NCBI GenBank assembly: GCA_000585055.1
Contig: JEMX01000012.1
Span: 94,406 to 158,405 of the forward strand
Origin: Candidatus Accumulibacter appositus
Lineage (GTDB): Bacteria; Pseudomonadota; Gammaproteobacteria; Burkholderiales; Rhodocyclaceae
Direction: 5' to 3'
Length of the DNA: 64,000 bases
Positions 9,131-18,102 of the stretch are shown here, in pieces (position 1 is the stretch's first letter; each line of letters begins with the position of its first letter). Below the pieces are notes generated by a model. The model made no database searches. It was given only the letters and a program-made list of their open reading frames with translations, and was not told the origin of the DNA. The position numbers and the translations under genes were made by a program.

Positions 9131-10216
9131 TTAATGGGCGCCCGTCGCCGCTCCCTGGGACGCCGCCCTATAGATCGCGGTTTCGGGATGGAAGGCGTAC
9201 CAGGCAAACCAGTAGCCGACGACGCCCGCCAGCGGCTTACCGTCAGCGTCTCGTGCAGTAGCGTTGGCATTCTCGGCGTCGAAGTGCACGACGATGGGCT
9301 GACCGCCGACCCGATCGCGAATGCTGCCGCTTGTGCCAGCGCTCTTCGCCAGTTCGGCAAAGGGATAGGCCTTGAACTGGCCGTCGATCTCCAGGCCCAG
9401 CACCCTTTCCTTTGGGTGATAGCCCTGGGCGCGAAAGCGGACCGGGAAATAGAGCTCCTCCTCGCTTTCGTAAGCCGCATAGGGGTTGCGGTCATAGTCA
9501 CGAAAGTGGCCGGTATTGCGCGATAAGACCAGCGTCTCGGGGTGACGTTGCCGCCAATCGCCCCAGCGGGTGTGCTCCAGCGGCAGGGCCGTCAAGCGCT
9601 GGCCCTTGTGCTTGCCGCTGATCGCGCGCCGGTCGATCTGCGACCACAGCGATGCGCTCTGTCGGTCATAGAGCAGCACATCGCTGTTGTAGAGCAGACC
9701 CGAGACGCCGAACTGCACAGCCTGCCCGGCCACTTGCGCCAGAAAAACCATGCCGGTGCCGCACAATGGGCAATAGGTCACGGCCACGGGGGTGTCGCCG
9801 AAGGTGTCATTGACGATCTCGTGCCAGTTCAGAATCGCAATCGGATAAGCCTTGGCGACGCCGTTCAGCGACACGCCGAGCACCCGCTCTTGAGGCTGGA
9901 CATCGCCGGCCGCGCTTGCCGGCAAGAAGTGCGGCCGATCGATAGCCGGTATGCCATCCCGAGGTGGTCCGCCAGCGAAAATTGCTTCCACTGGAACCAG
10001 TGCGTCGGCCAGATCAAAGCCGTTCTGTAGCGGAGCCGCCGCGGCCCACTGCGCCGCGAGCAGCGTGAGGCAGACGGTAAAGAGGCGCGTGAAGCGGCAG
10101 ATACGGGCGTGGGCTAGAAAGCATGCAAGCGAAAAGCGTGCAATAGCGTTCGCAGCTGCCCTGCCTGCACCCGGCACCCAGCTTCCCATCTCGACACGGC
10201 AACTGAAGATGCGCAT
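9131..10216 (-). CDS. DUF3179 domain-containing protein with signal peptide
   Basis: A DUF3179 protein. The conserved segment VAVTYCPLCGTGMVF, the GLLYNSDVLLYDRQ run and a C-terminal GYWFAWYAFHPET are present. Before them lies a long leader ending in CLTLLAAQWAAAA, which looks like a signal peptide or membrane anchor. The ATG at 10216 was chosen because GGAGGAG lies 12 bases upstream; an ATG at 10189 is an alternative. The family's role is unknown. The CxxC pair suggests metal or redox chemistry outside the cytoplasm, but that is inference. Confidence 0.8.
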   Translation of the reverse strand: MRIFSCRVEMGSWVPGAGRAAANAIARFSLACFLAHARICRFTRLFTVCLTLLAAQWAAAAPLQNGFDLADALVPVEAIFAGGPPRDGIPAIDRPHFLPASAAGDVQPQERVLGVSLNGVAKAYPIAILNWHEIVNDTFGDTPVAVTYCPLCGTGMVFLAQVAGQAVQFGVSGLLYNSDVLLYDRQSASLWSQIDRRAISGKHKGQRLTALPLEHTRWGDWRQRHPETLVLSRNTGHFRDYDRNPYAAYESEEELYFPVRFRAQGYHPKERVLGLEIDGQFKAYPFAELAKSAGTSGSIRDRVGGQPIVVHFDAENANATARDADGKPLAGVVGYWFAWYAFHPETAIYRAASQGAATGAH

Positions 10217-10543
10217 GCCTTCGTCTGCTCCTCCGCTCAACATCCGGACTCGCCGGGCGCGGTCCTGGTCACGGGTAGTCGTCCACCGAAGGGATTCCTG
10301 ACACGCCGTAGTGCCGGAATGGCTCGCCAGTGGTGCACACAGGCAGTAGCGACCGAAACCATGGCCCGTAAGGGGCGGCACGCGTTTCAACGGCCGCTTG
10401 ATTGCCTGGCTGCTGGCCAAGCGTGCATCAGGGCAGGCGAAGAACGACCTGTGCGTGAAACGCTCGCTACGAGCTGCCAGATCGGTACGAGTGGTCGTCC
10501 ACCAGGTCGCCCGATGAATAATCACCCCAGGCACGCCCTCCGC
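10217..10543. other. Intergenic spacer with no recognised gene
   Basis: About 330 bases between two minus-strand genes. Apart from the ribosome-binding site of the DUF3179 gene at 10229-10235, I see no coding sequence, repeat or promoter good enough to report. A short GTCGTCCACC run occurs twice, near 10277 and 10495. Confidence 0.5.
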
Positions 10544-11134
10544 TCAGGCGATCGCGCAGGCTTCCTCGAAACTCAGGCGTGGACCACGTGGGTGCAGCGC
10601 CGCGCCATCGCCGACGCCAAGATTACAGAGAAAATTAGCCTGGTAACGCCCGTCCGGGAAAAACTCGGCGTTGAGCTTTTCGGCATCGAAACCGGACATC
10701 GGCCCGCAATCCAGGCCGAGAGCACGCGCAGCAAGAATCAGGTAGGCGCCTTGCAGGGTGCCGTTGCGTGCCGCGGTGCTGGCTGCCAGTTCCGCGTTGC
10801 CGGCAAACATCGGCTGCGCGTCGTAGGCCGGAAACATCGTCGGCAGATGTTCGTAGAAGCGCGTGTCGGTGGCGATGATGACGGTGGCCGGGGCAGCCAG
10901 GGTCTTGTCGAGGTTGCCAGGCGACAACGCCGGCGCCAGCCGTGCCTTGCCCTCGGCGGAGGTCACGAACACCAGTCGTGCGGGCTGGCAGTTCATCGAT
11001 GTTGGACCCCATTTCATCAGGCTGTACAGGTGGCGCAGCGTCGCCTCGGGAAGCGGCTCGGGGACGAAGGCGTTGTGGGTGCGCGCTTCACAGAATAATT
11101 GGGCAAGCGCTTCGCTGTTCAGGCTTTTGGTCAT
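10544..11134 (-). CDS. rutE: Malonic semialdehyde reductase RutE-like nitroreductase
   Basis: A 196-residue flavin nitroreductase-fold protein very close to RutE along its whole length. [46 protein letters not shown] and a terminal [10 protein letters not shown] are all present. RutE reduces malonic semialdehyde to 3-hydroxypropionate in the Rut uracil pathway. No other rut gene is in the window, so a general quinone or semialdehyde reductase role is equally possible. The start has GGAG about 8 bases upstream. Confidence 0.88.
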   Translation of the reverse strand: MTKSLNSEALAQLFCEARTHNAFVPEPLPEATLRHLYSLMKWGPTSMNCQPARLVFVTSAEGKARLAPALSPGNLDKTLAAPATVIIATDTRFYEHLPTMFPAYDAQPMFAGNAELAASTAARNGTLQGAYLILAARALGLDCGPMSGFDAEKLNAEFFPDGRYQANFLCNLGVGDGAALHPRGPRLSFEEACAIA

Positions 11135-11256
11135 CTTCTCTCCTCCAGAGCTTCGGGCGGTCGCCGACGAGTCGGCTGCGAGCTGTCGCTACTTGCAGCA
11201 GCGCTGCTTCCTTTCCGCCCTCTTCGTCTTCTTAGTCTTCTTAGTCTTTTTCGTCT

Positions 11257-11502
11257 TTACAGTTTCTTGTGGCTTCCGTCGCACAGCGGCTTGTTGGCGC
11301 TGTGCTTGCAGCCACAGAAGTAGAGCTTGGCGGCCGCCTCCGCCTTGTATTCCTGCGGCAAGAAGGGGCCACCTTTGTGGCTACCGTCGCAGAAAGGCTG
11401 CTGCTTGCTGTTGCCGCAGGCGCACCACCAGTAGGTCTTGCCGGCTTCGACGTCGACCGCGTAAGGCGCCTGTTGGGCAACGGTGGGTTTGTTCTCACTC
11501 AT
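11257..11502 (-). CDS. Double CDGSH iron-sulfur protein
   Basis: An 81-residue protein carrying two CDGSH motifs, each with the 2Fe-2S ligand pattern Cys-x-Cys, later Cys, then His: CAC..FCDGSH from residue 27 and CGC..LCDGSH in the second half. CDGSH proteins bind redox-active, labile 2Fe-2S clusters. The ATG at 11502 has GGAG 7 bases upstream; an in-frame upstream start would add 11 residues. A simple AAGACTAAG-type repeat lies just downstream, near 11225-11260. Confidence 0.9.
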   Translation of the reverse strand: MSENKPTVAQQAPYAVDVEAGKTYWWCACGNSKQQPFCDGSHKGGPFLPQEYKAEAAAKLYFCGCKHSANKPLCDGSHKKL

Positions 11503-11581
11503 GGCAGTCTCCAGCTTCTTGTTGTCGCTCGCCAATACGGCGAACCAAAACGGGACCCGCAGGCCCCATGCAACTGCCAGT

Positions 11582-12169
11582 CTACTGCTTCACGGCCTCG
11601 ACGGCGATGCTCAGCGTCACCTCGTCGCTCACGTAGGGTGCGTTCTTGCCGGCGTTGAAGTCGGATCGCTTGATCTTGGCCACCGCGTTGGCACCGATGG
11701 CGTCCTTCTTGAGCAGCGGGTGCGGCATGGCGTGAAAGGAGGTGACGGTCAGGGTGACCGGCTTGCTCACCCCCTTGACGGTCAGCAGCCCTTCGACCGC
11801 CACCGGCTTGTCGCCTTCGAACTTGACGGCCGTCGACTTGTAGCTAATGGTCGGATACTTTGCGGTATCGAAATAGTCTTCGCCCTGGATATGCTCGTTG
11901 AACAAGGGGTAACCGGTATCCACCGACTTGGCGTCGATGGTGATGACCACGGAGCCGGTCTTGGCCGCACGATCGACAACGATGGTCCCGGAGGTCTTGT
12001 TGAAGCGCTGGATCTGGTTGGAGTAGCCAAAATGGCTGTACTCGAAACGCGGATAGGTGTGGCTCGGGTCGACGACAAATGTTTCCGGCGCAGCGAATAC
12101 CGGTGCCGAGAAAAGACCGGCGAGGGCGAAAAGGCCAAAAAGCTTGACCGAGGTGGCTTGCTTGTTCAT
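11582..12169 (-). CDS. YceI family periplasmic protein
   Basis: A 195-residue YceI-like lipocalin-fold protein with a clear signal peptide ending APVFAAPE. YceI proteins bind amphiphilic, polyisoprenoid-like ligands in the periplasm. Typical segments are VDPSHTYPRFEYSHFG, GDKPVAVEGLLTVKGVSKPV and the C-terminal VSDEVTLSIAVEAV. It follows a second, diverged YceI gene and a cytochrome b561 gene on the same strand, a frequent association that suggests an electron-transfer or isoprenoid-quinone role. Confidence 0.9.
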   Translation of the reverse strand: MNKQATSVKLFGLFALAGLFSAPVFAAPETFVVDPSHTYPRFEYSHFGYSNQIQRFNKTSGTIVVDRAAKTGSVVITIDAKSVDTGYPLFNEHIQGEDYFDTAKYPTISYKSTAVKFEGDKPVAVEGLLTVKGVSKPVTLTVTSFHAMPHPLLKKDAIGANAVAKIKRSDFNAGKNAPYVSDEVTLSIAVEAVKQ

Positions 12170-12237
12170 GCGAACTCTCCTTGAGGTGGATTGGATGGTG
12201 ATTCTGCCGGCGATTCCGGACTTCCTGCCTGCAAAGC

Positions 12238-12807
12238 CTACTTGCCGGCCGCTGCGGGTGCAGCGACGATATGAAACTTGATCTGCACTTCGTTGGCGAC
12301 GGCGCTGACGTCGGACCAGATGCCATCGCCAACGCCGAAGTCGAGGCGCTTGAGGACGAAAGCGCCAGCAAAGACACCATTGCCACCCTCCTGGCGGAAG
12401 CTGAGAGGCGCGCTGACATCCTGCGTCTTGCCCTTGATGGTCAGCTTGCCGACGAGTTCGAACTTGTCGCCGCCGAGTGGGCGAATCGCCGTGGAGAGGA
12501 ACGTGGCGGTGGGAAACTGCTTGACGTTGAACCAGGGCTTGCCGACCACCTCGCCGTCGGCGTCCGCTGAGCCGGCATCGATACTGGCCAGATCGAGTTC
12601 GAGTCTGGCGGTCGCCGCCGCCGGTTTGGCCGGGTCGAAGGCCAGCGTAGCGGAGAACTTCTTGAAGTGGCCATCGACGGCTACGCCCATTTGTTTGGAA
12701 ACAAACTGCAGCGTGCTCTTGTCGGCCTGGAACTGCGTAAACTCAACCGCATGCGCCGCGCCACTGGCAACGAGCAGCGTGGTCAGAATAAGGCGAAGGA
12801 TGTTCAT
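12238..12807 (-). CDS. YceI family periplasmic protein (second paralogue)
   Basis: A 189-residue YceI protein with a signal peptide (LTTLLVASGAAHAVEF). Conserved parts include STLQFVSKQMGVAVDGHFKK and FELVGKLTIKGKTQDVSAP. It is only distantly similar to the neighbouring YceI gene, so the pair is not a recent duplication. It lies 45 bases from the cytochrome b561 gene and probably belongs to the same transcript. Confidence 0.9.
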   Translation of the reverse strand: MNILRLILTTLLVASGAAHAVEFTQFQADKSTLQFVSKQMGVAVDGHFKKFSATLAFDPAKPAAATARLELDLASIDAGSADADGEVVGKPWFNVKQFPTATFLSTAIRPLGGDKFELVGKLTIKGKTQDVSAPLSFRQEGGNGVFAGAFVLKRLDFGVGDGIWSDVSAVANEVQIKFHIVAAPAAAGK

Positions 12808-12852
12808 TTTTGCTCCATGGGTACGGCGAACGGGGGAACGGATGCCTGCGGA

Positions 12853-13461
12853 TCAGCGGCTTGGCGTCTGGGATTGCGTACGCGTTGGCGTGCGAGTCTG
12901 GCTACTTTCCCGCCTGCGCTTGCCGAAAGGCAGCATGCGCGACAGGACATCGTCGCGGTCGACCAGATGATGCTTCAGAGCGGCGCCGACATGCGCGACG
13001 ACCAGTGCCGCCAGGCTGAGGTTGAGGACCTTGTGCACGGTCTGCAGCAGTTCGCCAAGTTCCTTGTCCTTGCCGAGCAGATCGGGCAGCGGCAGCACGC
13101 CGAAGTAGACCGTCTGGAAGCCCTTGGCGGAACTCATCAGCCAGCCGCTAAGCGGGATAGCGACCATCAACACGTAGAGCAAATGGTGCATGCCGTGCGA
13201 CGCGGCCTTCTGCCAGCTTGGCATCGCTGCCGGCAAGGCCGGCGGCGGGTGGCCGAACCGCCACAGCAGGCGTAGCAGGACCAGCATGAAAGCCGTCACC
13301 CCCGCCCATTTGTGCCAAGAGTAGAGCTTCAGCTTGTCCGGTGACAGCGGCAGTTCGTGCATGTAGATGCCGAGGCTGAACAAGCCGATCAGCAGGAAAG
13401 CCATCAGCCAGTGCAGGGCGATGGCAGGAGGTGAGTAGCGCGGGTTGGTCATTGTCTTCAT
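12853..13461 (-). CDS. Cytochrome b561
   Basis: A 202-residue four-helix membrane cytochrome b. Candidate haem histidines occur in IALHWLMAF, YSWHKWAG, HGMHHLLYV and TVHKVLNL/VVAHVGAALKHH. It probably passes electrons between quinol and a periplasmic partner, perhaps linked to the YceI proteins downstream. The ATG at 13461 precedes TNPRYSPPAIALHW; a longer in-frame version would start inside a dispersed repeat and is unlikely. The C-terminus is a charged low-complexity tail (RTPTRTQSQTPSR). Confidence 0.9.
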   Translation of the reverse strand: MKTMTNPRYSPPAIALHWLMAFLLIGLFSLGIYMHELPLSPDKLKLYSWHKWAGVTAFMLVLLRLLWRFGHPPPALPAAMPSWQKAASHGMHHLLYVLMVAIPLSGWLMSSAKGFQTVYFGVLPLPDLLGKDKELGELLQTVHKVLNLSLAALVVAHVGAALKHHLVDRDDVLSRMLPFGKRRRESSQTRTPTRTQSQTPSR

Positions 13462-13546
13462 GTTCGTTCCGGTGATGTCCTGTTGGCAGCTCTTGCGGAG
13501 CCAGAGGCGAGAACCGAGGACAGACCTTGTCCCGTGATCCCGCCTG

Positions 13547-13675
13547 ACGGTCATGACCAATGTATACACCCCAAATCATGAAAGTCATGACCGTCGCCCT
13601 CTTCCCCTGGCCCTTCGCCCGCAGACGGGAGAAGGGCGTTTCGTGAGTCGCATGTGCGACTTTCACGGTAATGAA
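13547..13675 (+). repeat. Dispersed hairpin repeat, copy B
   Basis: Contains AATCATGAAAGTCATGACCG, a GGGAGAAGGGCGTTTCGTGA run and the end palindrome AGTCGC-ATGT-GCGACT. It lies between the cytochrome b561 start and the end of the NmrA-like gene. Confidence 0.75.
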
Positions 13676-13689
13676 AGCGATCCCCGACT

Positions 13690-14466
13690 TCAACGCGTGC
13701 CGAAGAGTTCCTGCGCCAGGCAGGCGAGCGGACGCGCCAGCCAGCCGCTCACGCCGGTCGCAGCCAGCGCTGCGGCGTAAGCGTCTTCGCTGACCGGCTG
13801 GTAGCGGATCGGTCGGCCGCTCGCGTAAGCGACGGCTGCCGCCACTTCGTGGTAGTCGTGCGTCGCCTCACCGCTCAGCTCATTGACGTTTCTCGCCAGC
13901 GCCGGCGCCAATGCCGCAGCTGCCGTGGCCTCGGCCAGTTCAGCGCGACTGACGAAGCTGACACGGCCAGCCCCGGCGGGCAACTGGAAGACCCCGCTTT
14001 TCAGCGCGCTGGCCAGGGTCATCGGCAGCAAGTCCGCGTCGAGCGGGTTGCGCAGGGCGGTGAACTTGCGGCCGCTGGCCGCCAGATCGGCCTCCGTCGT
14101 GCGATGCGCGGCGGCAAAGTCGGCGGGCGAGTCGACGGTGACATCGATCAAGCTGGTATAGAGGATGTGCTGCACACCGACCGATTTGGCGGCGCTGATC
14201 GCTCGCTGGTGCTGCGCACTGCGCAGGCCTTTCGGGCCGTCGGTGGACACCAGAATCAGCTTGTCGACACCAACGAAAGCACTGGCAAGCGCATCCGGCT
14301 GGTCAAAATCACCTTCACGAACGCTGACCCCCCGCTCGGCGAGCTGTCCGGCCCCGGCCGGATCGCGCACGCTGGCGGCCATGCCCGCTGCCCCTCCCCC
14401 GCGTACGATGAGTCGATCAACGATGCGCCGGCCGAGATGGCCGCTGGCGCCGGTGACGAGGATCAT
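13690..14466 (-). CDS. NmrA-like NAD(P)-binding oxidoreductase
   Basis: A 258-residue Rossmann protein of the NmrA/QOR2-like SDR group. The cofactor motif VTGASGHLGRR is at the N-terminus, with the acidic EGDFDQPDALASAF and the YTSLIDV strand following. The catalytic Tyr-x3-Lys of classical SDRs is not evident, as is usual for NmrA types, which may act as quinone reductases or redox sensors. It diverges from a LysR regulator gene across 131 bases, the classical regulator-target layout. Confidence 0.88.
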   Translation of the reverse strand: MILVTGASGHLGRRIVDRLIVRGGGAAGMAASVRDPAGAGQLAERGVSVREGDFDQPDALASAFVGVDKLILVSTDGPKGLRSAQHQRAISAAKSVGVQHILYTSLIDVTVDSPADFAAAHRTTEADLAASGRKFTALRNPLDADLLPMTLASALKSGVFQLPAGAGRVSFVSRAELAEATAAAALAPALARNVNELSGEATHDYHEVAAAVAYASGRPIRYQPVSEDAYAAALAATGVSGWLARPLACLAQELFGTR

Positions 14467-14554
14467 GCTGGCTTCCTTTTGTGGCTGCCAAGAGTGCTTC
14501 CTGACGATGGCTGAACTTTAGCCCAGCGATTCGACCTGAAATAGCGGACAATCT

Positions 14555-14580
14555 GCAATTGCTTGTTGCGTTCCTGGCAA
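14555..14580. promoter_or_regulatory. Candidate LysR-type operator in divergent spacer
   Basis: The 131-base spacer between the NmrA-like and LysR genes contains the palindrome GCAATTGC (14555-14562) and an interrupted inverted repeat TTGC-N7-GCAA (14566-14580). The second resembles the T-N11-A style dyad bound by LysR proteins, but it overlaps the regulator's ribosome-binding region. Confidence 0.3.
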
Positions 14581-14597
14581 CAAAAGGAGAACGAACG

Positions 14598-15551
14598 ATG
14601 GATCGCCTCGACAACATGCGGGTCTTCATGCGCGTCGCCGAACTCGGCAGCTTCGCCGCCGTCGCTCGGCAGGCGGACGTCGCGCGCTCGGTGATCACCC
14701 GCCAGGTCGCCGCGCTCGAAGCGCATCTCGGCGTCAAGCTGATCGCCCGCAGCACCCGCAGTTTGCGTCTGACCACGGCCGGCGCCGACTACCTCGAACG
14801 CTGCCGGGAGATCCTCAAGCTGGTTGAAGCTGCTGAAACCGACCTCGCCGGCGAGCGTCAGGAACCACGCGGCCTGATTCGCCTCAGCGTGCCGCTCAGT
14901 TTCGGCCTGCGCCATCTGGTGCCGCTGCTGATCGACTTCAACCTCACCTACCCCGGCCTGAGCGTCGAGATCGACTTCACCGATCGCCAGATCAATCTGG
15001 TCGAGGAAGGATTCGATTTGGTGATTCGTATCAGTACCCACCTTCCTCCGCTCGACGTCGTCCGGCGCATCGGCAGCAGCCACCTGCTGGTCACTGCCGC
15101 GCCGGAATACCTGCGTCGCCACGGCGAGCCGAGCCACCCACGCGAACTCGCCGAGCGCGAGTGTCTGATCTACGTTCCGATGCACCAGGACGGTTGGTCG
15201 TTTCTGGTCGACGGGGTAATGCAGAGCTTCCCGGTGCGTGGCCGCATGCGCGCCAACAACGGCGACGCCCTGCTCGCAGCGACGATTCGCGGACTGGGCA
15301 TTTCAGTGCAGCCGAGCTTCATTGCCGCCGCGGCCATCGAGGCGGGATCGGTACGTACGCTCCTGGACGATTTTCCGATGCCCGAACTCGGCATCTACAC
15401 GCTCCTCCCCGACAATCGCTACGTCCCGCAGCGGGTGCGGATACTGATCGATTACCTCGCTGCGCGCATTGGTGAGCAACCGTACTGGGAAGCCGCCAGC
15501 CCTCAAAGAGGCGCGCCGGCCGTCCCAGCCCGCCGCCAGTCCCCGCGCTGA
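14598..15551 (+). CDS. LysR family transcriptional regulator
   Basis: A 317-residue LysR protein with an N-terminal winged helix (MRVFMRVAELGSFAAVARQ) and a periplasmic-binding-like effector domain (RLSVPLSFGLRHLVPLLIDF onward). The ATG at 14598 has AAGGAGA 8 bases upstream; an in-frame upstream start would add 13 residues. The closest recognisable group is the CrgA/YafC-like class. It probably controls the divergent NmrA-like oxidoreductase, judged only from the arrangement. The extreme C-terminus is basic and proline-rich, likely a tail. Confidence 0.92.
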   Translation: MDRLDNMRVFMRVAELGSFAAVARQADVARSVITRQVAALEAHLGVKLIARSTRSLRLTTAGADYLERCREILKLVEAAETDLAGERQEPRGLIRLSVPLSFGLRHLVPLLIDFNLTYPGLSVEIDFTDRQINLVEEGFDLVIRISTHLPPLDVVRRIGSSHLLVTAAPEYLRRHGEPSHPRELAERECLIYVPMHQDGWSFLVDGVMQSFPVRGRMRANNGDALLAATIRGLGISVQPSFIAAAAIEAGSVRTLLDDFPMPELGIYTLLPDNRYVPQRVRILIDYLAARIGEQPYWEAASPQRGAPAVPARRQSPR

Positions 15552-15572
15552 AACGCGGTCGTTGCAGATTGT

Positions 15573-15585
15573 GCATACGGTATGC
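15573..15585. promoter_or_regulatory. Palindrome upstream of SGNH hydrolase, possible operator
   Basis: GCATAC-G-GTATGC is a perfect 6-bp inverted repeat about 80 bases upstream of the SGNH gene. A TTGCAG lies just upstream, so the palindrome would fall in a promoter spacer. The binding protein is unknown. Confidence 0.3.
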
Positions 15586-15662
15586 GATTATCTGCTCGCG
15601 ATCCGCTGCCACATCCGCAACGCAAGCAAGACAAGTTAAAACAATCCACTGGAGGAGGTTAA

Positions 15663-16445
15663 ATGATCAACAAGCCCGTATGGGACGAATCGATCCTGAG
15701 CAGGGACGGCCAGTTTCCGACCGTCCTGGCAATTGGCGATTCGTGGTTCTGGTACCCGAAGAACAATCTTCTCAACCAGCTGCACAAGCGCCTGAACCGC
15801 AAGAAGCGCCACATCATCCTGGTGCGTGGCCATAACGGTGCTAAAGCCGTCGAGTACCAGTCGGGACCCATTCGTGCGCAGATCGAACGCGACCTCGACC
15901 GCAAGAAAGGCTATGGGCGGACGATCAAGGCGGTGTTTCTGTCCGGCGGCGGCAACGACTTCGCGGGCCGGGACGATCTCGGGAAACTGCTGCTGGAGGA
16001 CTGTTCCGATGCCACCTCAGCCTTTGCCTGCCTGCGCAGCGGCCAACCAAAGCGGCTTTTCAGCACCGTCATCGACGCCCTGCTGAGTGTCGCCGCCCTG
16101 GTCGAGGAAAAAATCCCCGGTACGCCGGTCTTCGTGCACAGCTACGACTATCCTCCGCCAAACGGCAAGGGCTTCCTCGGTCTCGGGCAGTGGTTGCAGT
16201 TTCCGATGGATGAAGCCAAGGTAGACCGCAACCTGCAACAGGAAGTGGTGAAACTGCTGATCGACGAATTCTGGCTATGCCTCGAAGAGGCGCAGGCAAA
16301 GGCACCGACGCTGCAACCCGTAGACGGGCGCCATACCCTGAAGCCGGAAGATGATTGGGCCAACGAACTGCATCCGACCGTACGCGGCTTCAATCGCCTC
16401 GCGAAATGCTGGCGGCCGGCGCTGGAACGTACGGGAATCGCCTGA
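15663..16445 (+). CDS. SGNH/GDSL-type hydrolase
   Basis: A 260-residue protein with three SGNH blocks. Block I is IGDSWFWYP with nucleophile Ser27, block III is GGGNDF with Asn98, and block V is NELHPT with His237. The usual block V Asp (DxxH) is Asn234, so the enzyme may work with a Ser-His dyad. No signal peptide is evident, so it is probably cytoplasmic. GGAGGAGG lies 5 bases before the ATG, an unusually strong ribosome-binding site. The substrate is unknown. It is followed by a palindrome and a convergent MFS gene. Confidence 0.8.
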   Translation: MINKPVWDESILSRDGQFPTVLAIGDSWFWYPKNNLLNQLHKRLNRKKRHIILVRGHNGAKAVEYQSGPIRAQIERDLDRKKGYGRTIKAVFLSGGGNDFAGRDDLGKLLLEDCSDATSAFACLRSGQPKRLFSTVIDALLSVAALVEEKIPGTPVFVHSYDYPPPNGKGFLGLGQWLQFPMDEAKVDRNLQQEVVKLLIDEFWLCLEEAQAKAPTLQPVDGRHTLKPEDDWANELHPTVRGFNRLAKCWRPALERTGIA

Positions 16446-16557
16446 GCAATCTGCCTGCCAGCACAGCCACCCGCACCCGTTTTGAGCCGTTCTGACTCGA
16501 TCGGCTTGACTGCCCCCCTGCTTTGAACACCGTCGTGGCGCGCAAGCTGGCGCGGCG

Positions 16558-16578
16558 CCGGGTTGATCATCAACCCGG
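16558..16578. terminator. Perfect palindrome between convergent genes
   Basis: CCGGGTTGAT-C-ATCAACCCGG is a 10-bp stem between the SGNH gene end (16445) and the MFS gene end (16593). It may stop transcripts from both sides, but no T-tract follows. Confidence 0.4.
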
Positions 16579-16592
16579 CCGCCGACGGCCCC

Positions 16593-17822
16593 TCAGGCGG
16601 CCGCCTGCCGGGTAGCGCCGCCGACGCGCAGCGCGGACAGGATCGACAATCCCCACAGCGTCGCGATGCCGATCAGTACGGCGGCAAAACGCCCGCCGTC
16701 CATCAGCCCACCGAAAACCAGAGGCGCCAGGGCCAGGCCGGTATCGAGCCCCGAGTAAACAAAGCCGTAAACACGCCCGTAGGCTGCCTGCCCGAAGCGC
16801 GAAGTCGCCGCCCGGCGTACCAGCAGGTCGCGCGACGGACCGGCGATTCCTGTGCAATAGCCGATGCCGACCATCAGCGGCAACACGCTCCATTGCGGCA
16901 GCGGCAGAAGCGCCAACGCGACCGCTAGCAAGCCCCCGGCGCCGAGCGCGGCGGCGATCAAACGTTCCTGCTCGCCTTTCTGCGCCAGAAAACCGCCAGT
17001 CAGAATACCACCGGCGCCACCAAGCAGATACGCTGAAAGCGCCGTCGCGCCGGCAGCCAACGACAGGCCGTGCAGGTTTTGCAGGATCGGTATCGCGAAG
17101 TTCTGGATGCCGCCAAAGGCGGTGGTGATCAGCAGGAAGAACAAGAAGCACATCCATACCGGCGGCGAACGCAGAAAGCCAAAGGCCGAGATCGCCGGCC
17201 CGCCAGCCGGGTCACTAAGGAGAGATGCCGGCGGGTCGGTCAGCGTCCGCCGCCGCCAGAAGACCAGCAGCAGCGCCAGCGCGGCTATCCCGGCTGCTGC
17301 CAGCGCAGCGACCCGCCAACCGGCAGTCGCCGCAACCCCGGTCATGAACACCGGCGCCAGCGCCCAGCCCAAATTGCCCGAGAGGCCATGAATCGAAAAG
17401 GCGTGCCCGAGGCGGTGCTGGGAAACATGGCGGTTGAGCACCGTGAAGTCAGCCGGGTGGAAGACACTGTTGCCGAGTCCGGCCAGCGCGGCAACCAGCG
17501 TCAGCCCAAGATAGCCGTCCACCACCGAGAGCAGCAGCGCAGCCAGCAGAAAGCACATGATGCCGCCAGCGAGCACCTTGGCGGCGCCAAAACGATCGAC
17601 CAGAAAACCCGCCAGGGCCTGGCCAACCGCCGAAACCACGAAGAAGATGGTCATCGTCGCGCCAATGCCGGTGAAGCTCAGCCCAAAGTCGTGCATCAAC
17701 CACGGAAACAAGGGCGGCAGCAGCAAATGGAAGAAATGCGAAACGCCATGGACGAAACCGATCAGGGATATCACTTGCAGATCGTGGCTCTTTTCAGGCA
17801 GGGACTCGACGGCGGTGGTCAT
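16593..17822 (-). CDS. MFS transporter
   Basis: A 409-residue, twelve-helix major facilitator. The segment GLGNSVFHPADFTVLNRHV resembles the fosmidomycin-resistance (Fsr) branch, with a signature in LVDRFGAAKVLAGG after helix 2. The ATG at 17822 has CGGAG 8 bases upstream; the long upstream extension is not membrane-like. Substrate unknown, with drug or metabolite export most likely. The 280-base spacer to the divergent MscS gene holds no further gene. Confidence 0.9.
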   Translation of the reverse strand: MTTAVESLPEKSHDLQVISLIGFVHGVSHFFHLLLPPLFPWLMHDFGLSFTGIGATMTIFFVVSAVGQALAGFLVDRFGAAKVLAGGIMCFLLAALLLSVVDGYLGLTLVAALAGLGNSVFHPADFTVLNRHVSQHRLGHAFSIHGLSGNLGWALAPVFMTGVAATAGWRVAALAAAGIAALALLLVFWRRRTLTDPPASLLSDPAGGPAISAFGFLRSPPVWMCFLFFLLITTAFGGIQNFAIPILQNLHGLSLAAGATALSAYLLGGAGGILTGGFLAQKGEQERLIAAALGAGGLLAVALALLPLPQWSVLPLMVGIGYCTGIAGPSRDLLVRRAATSRFGQAAYGRVYGFVYSGLDTGLALAPLVFGGLMDGGRFAAVLIGIATLWGLSILSALRVGGATRQAAA

Positions 17823-18102
17823 GGCAAAGCTCCGGTGCAGGAAGTCGAAGTCTAGCCGCTTCTCGCCGGCGCCGCGCACGAAAACCGCCCAGGACGATCG
17901 CCGGTAGACGTTCGTAGCATCAAGTTCGATACTACGCCCTTGTTCTGAAGGAATGACCTGTGGAAAGCCTGCTCGCCTGTCTGCTGTCTTCTGCCGCACG
18001 CTTGGCCGAAAGCGAGCCGCTCCGGCCGCGTCCCGCGACCATCGCCTTCCGTGGACGGGTCAGGGCGACAGCTGAGCAGCACCTGGCCCGGAGTTGGATT
18101 CG

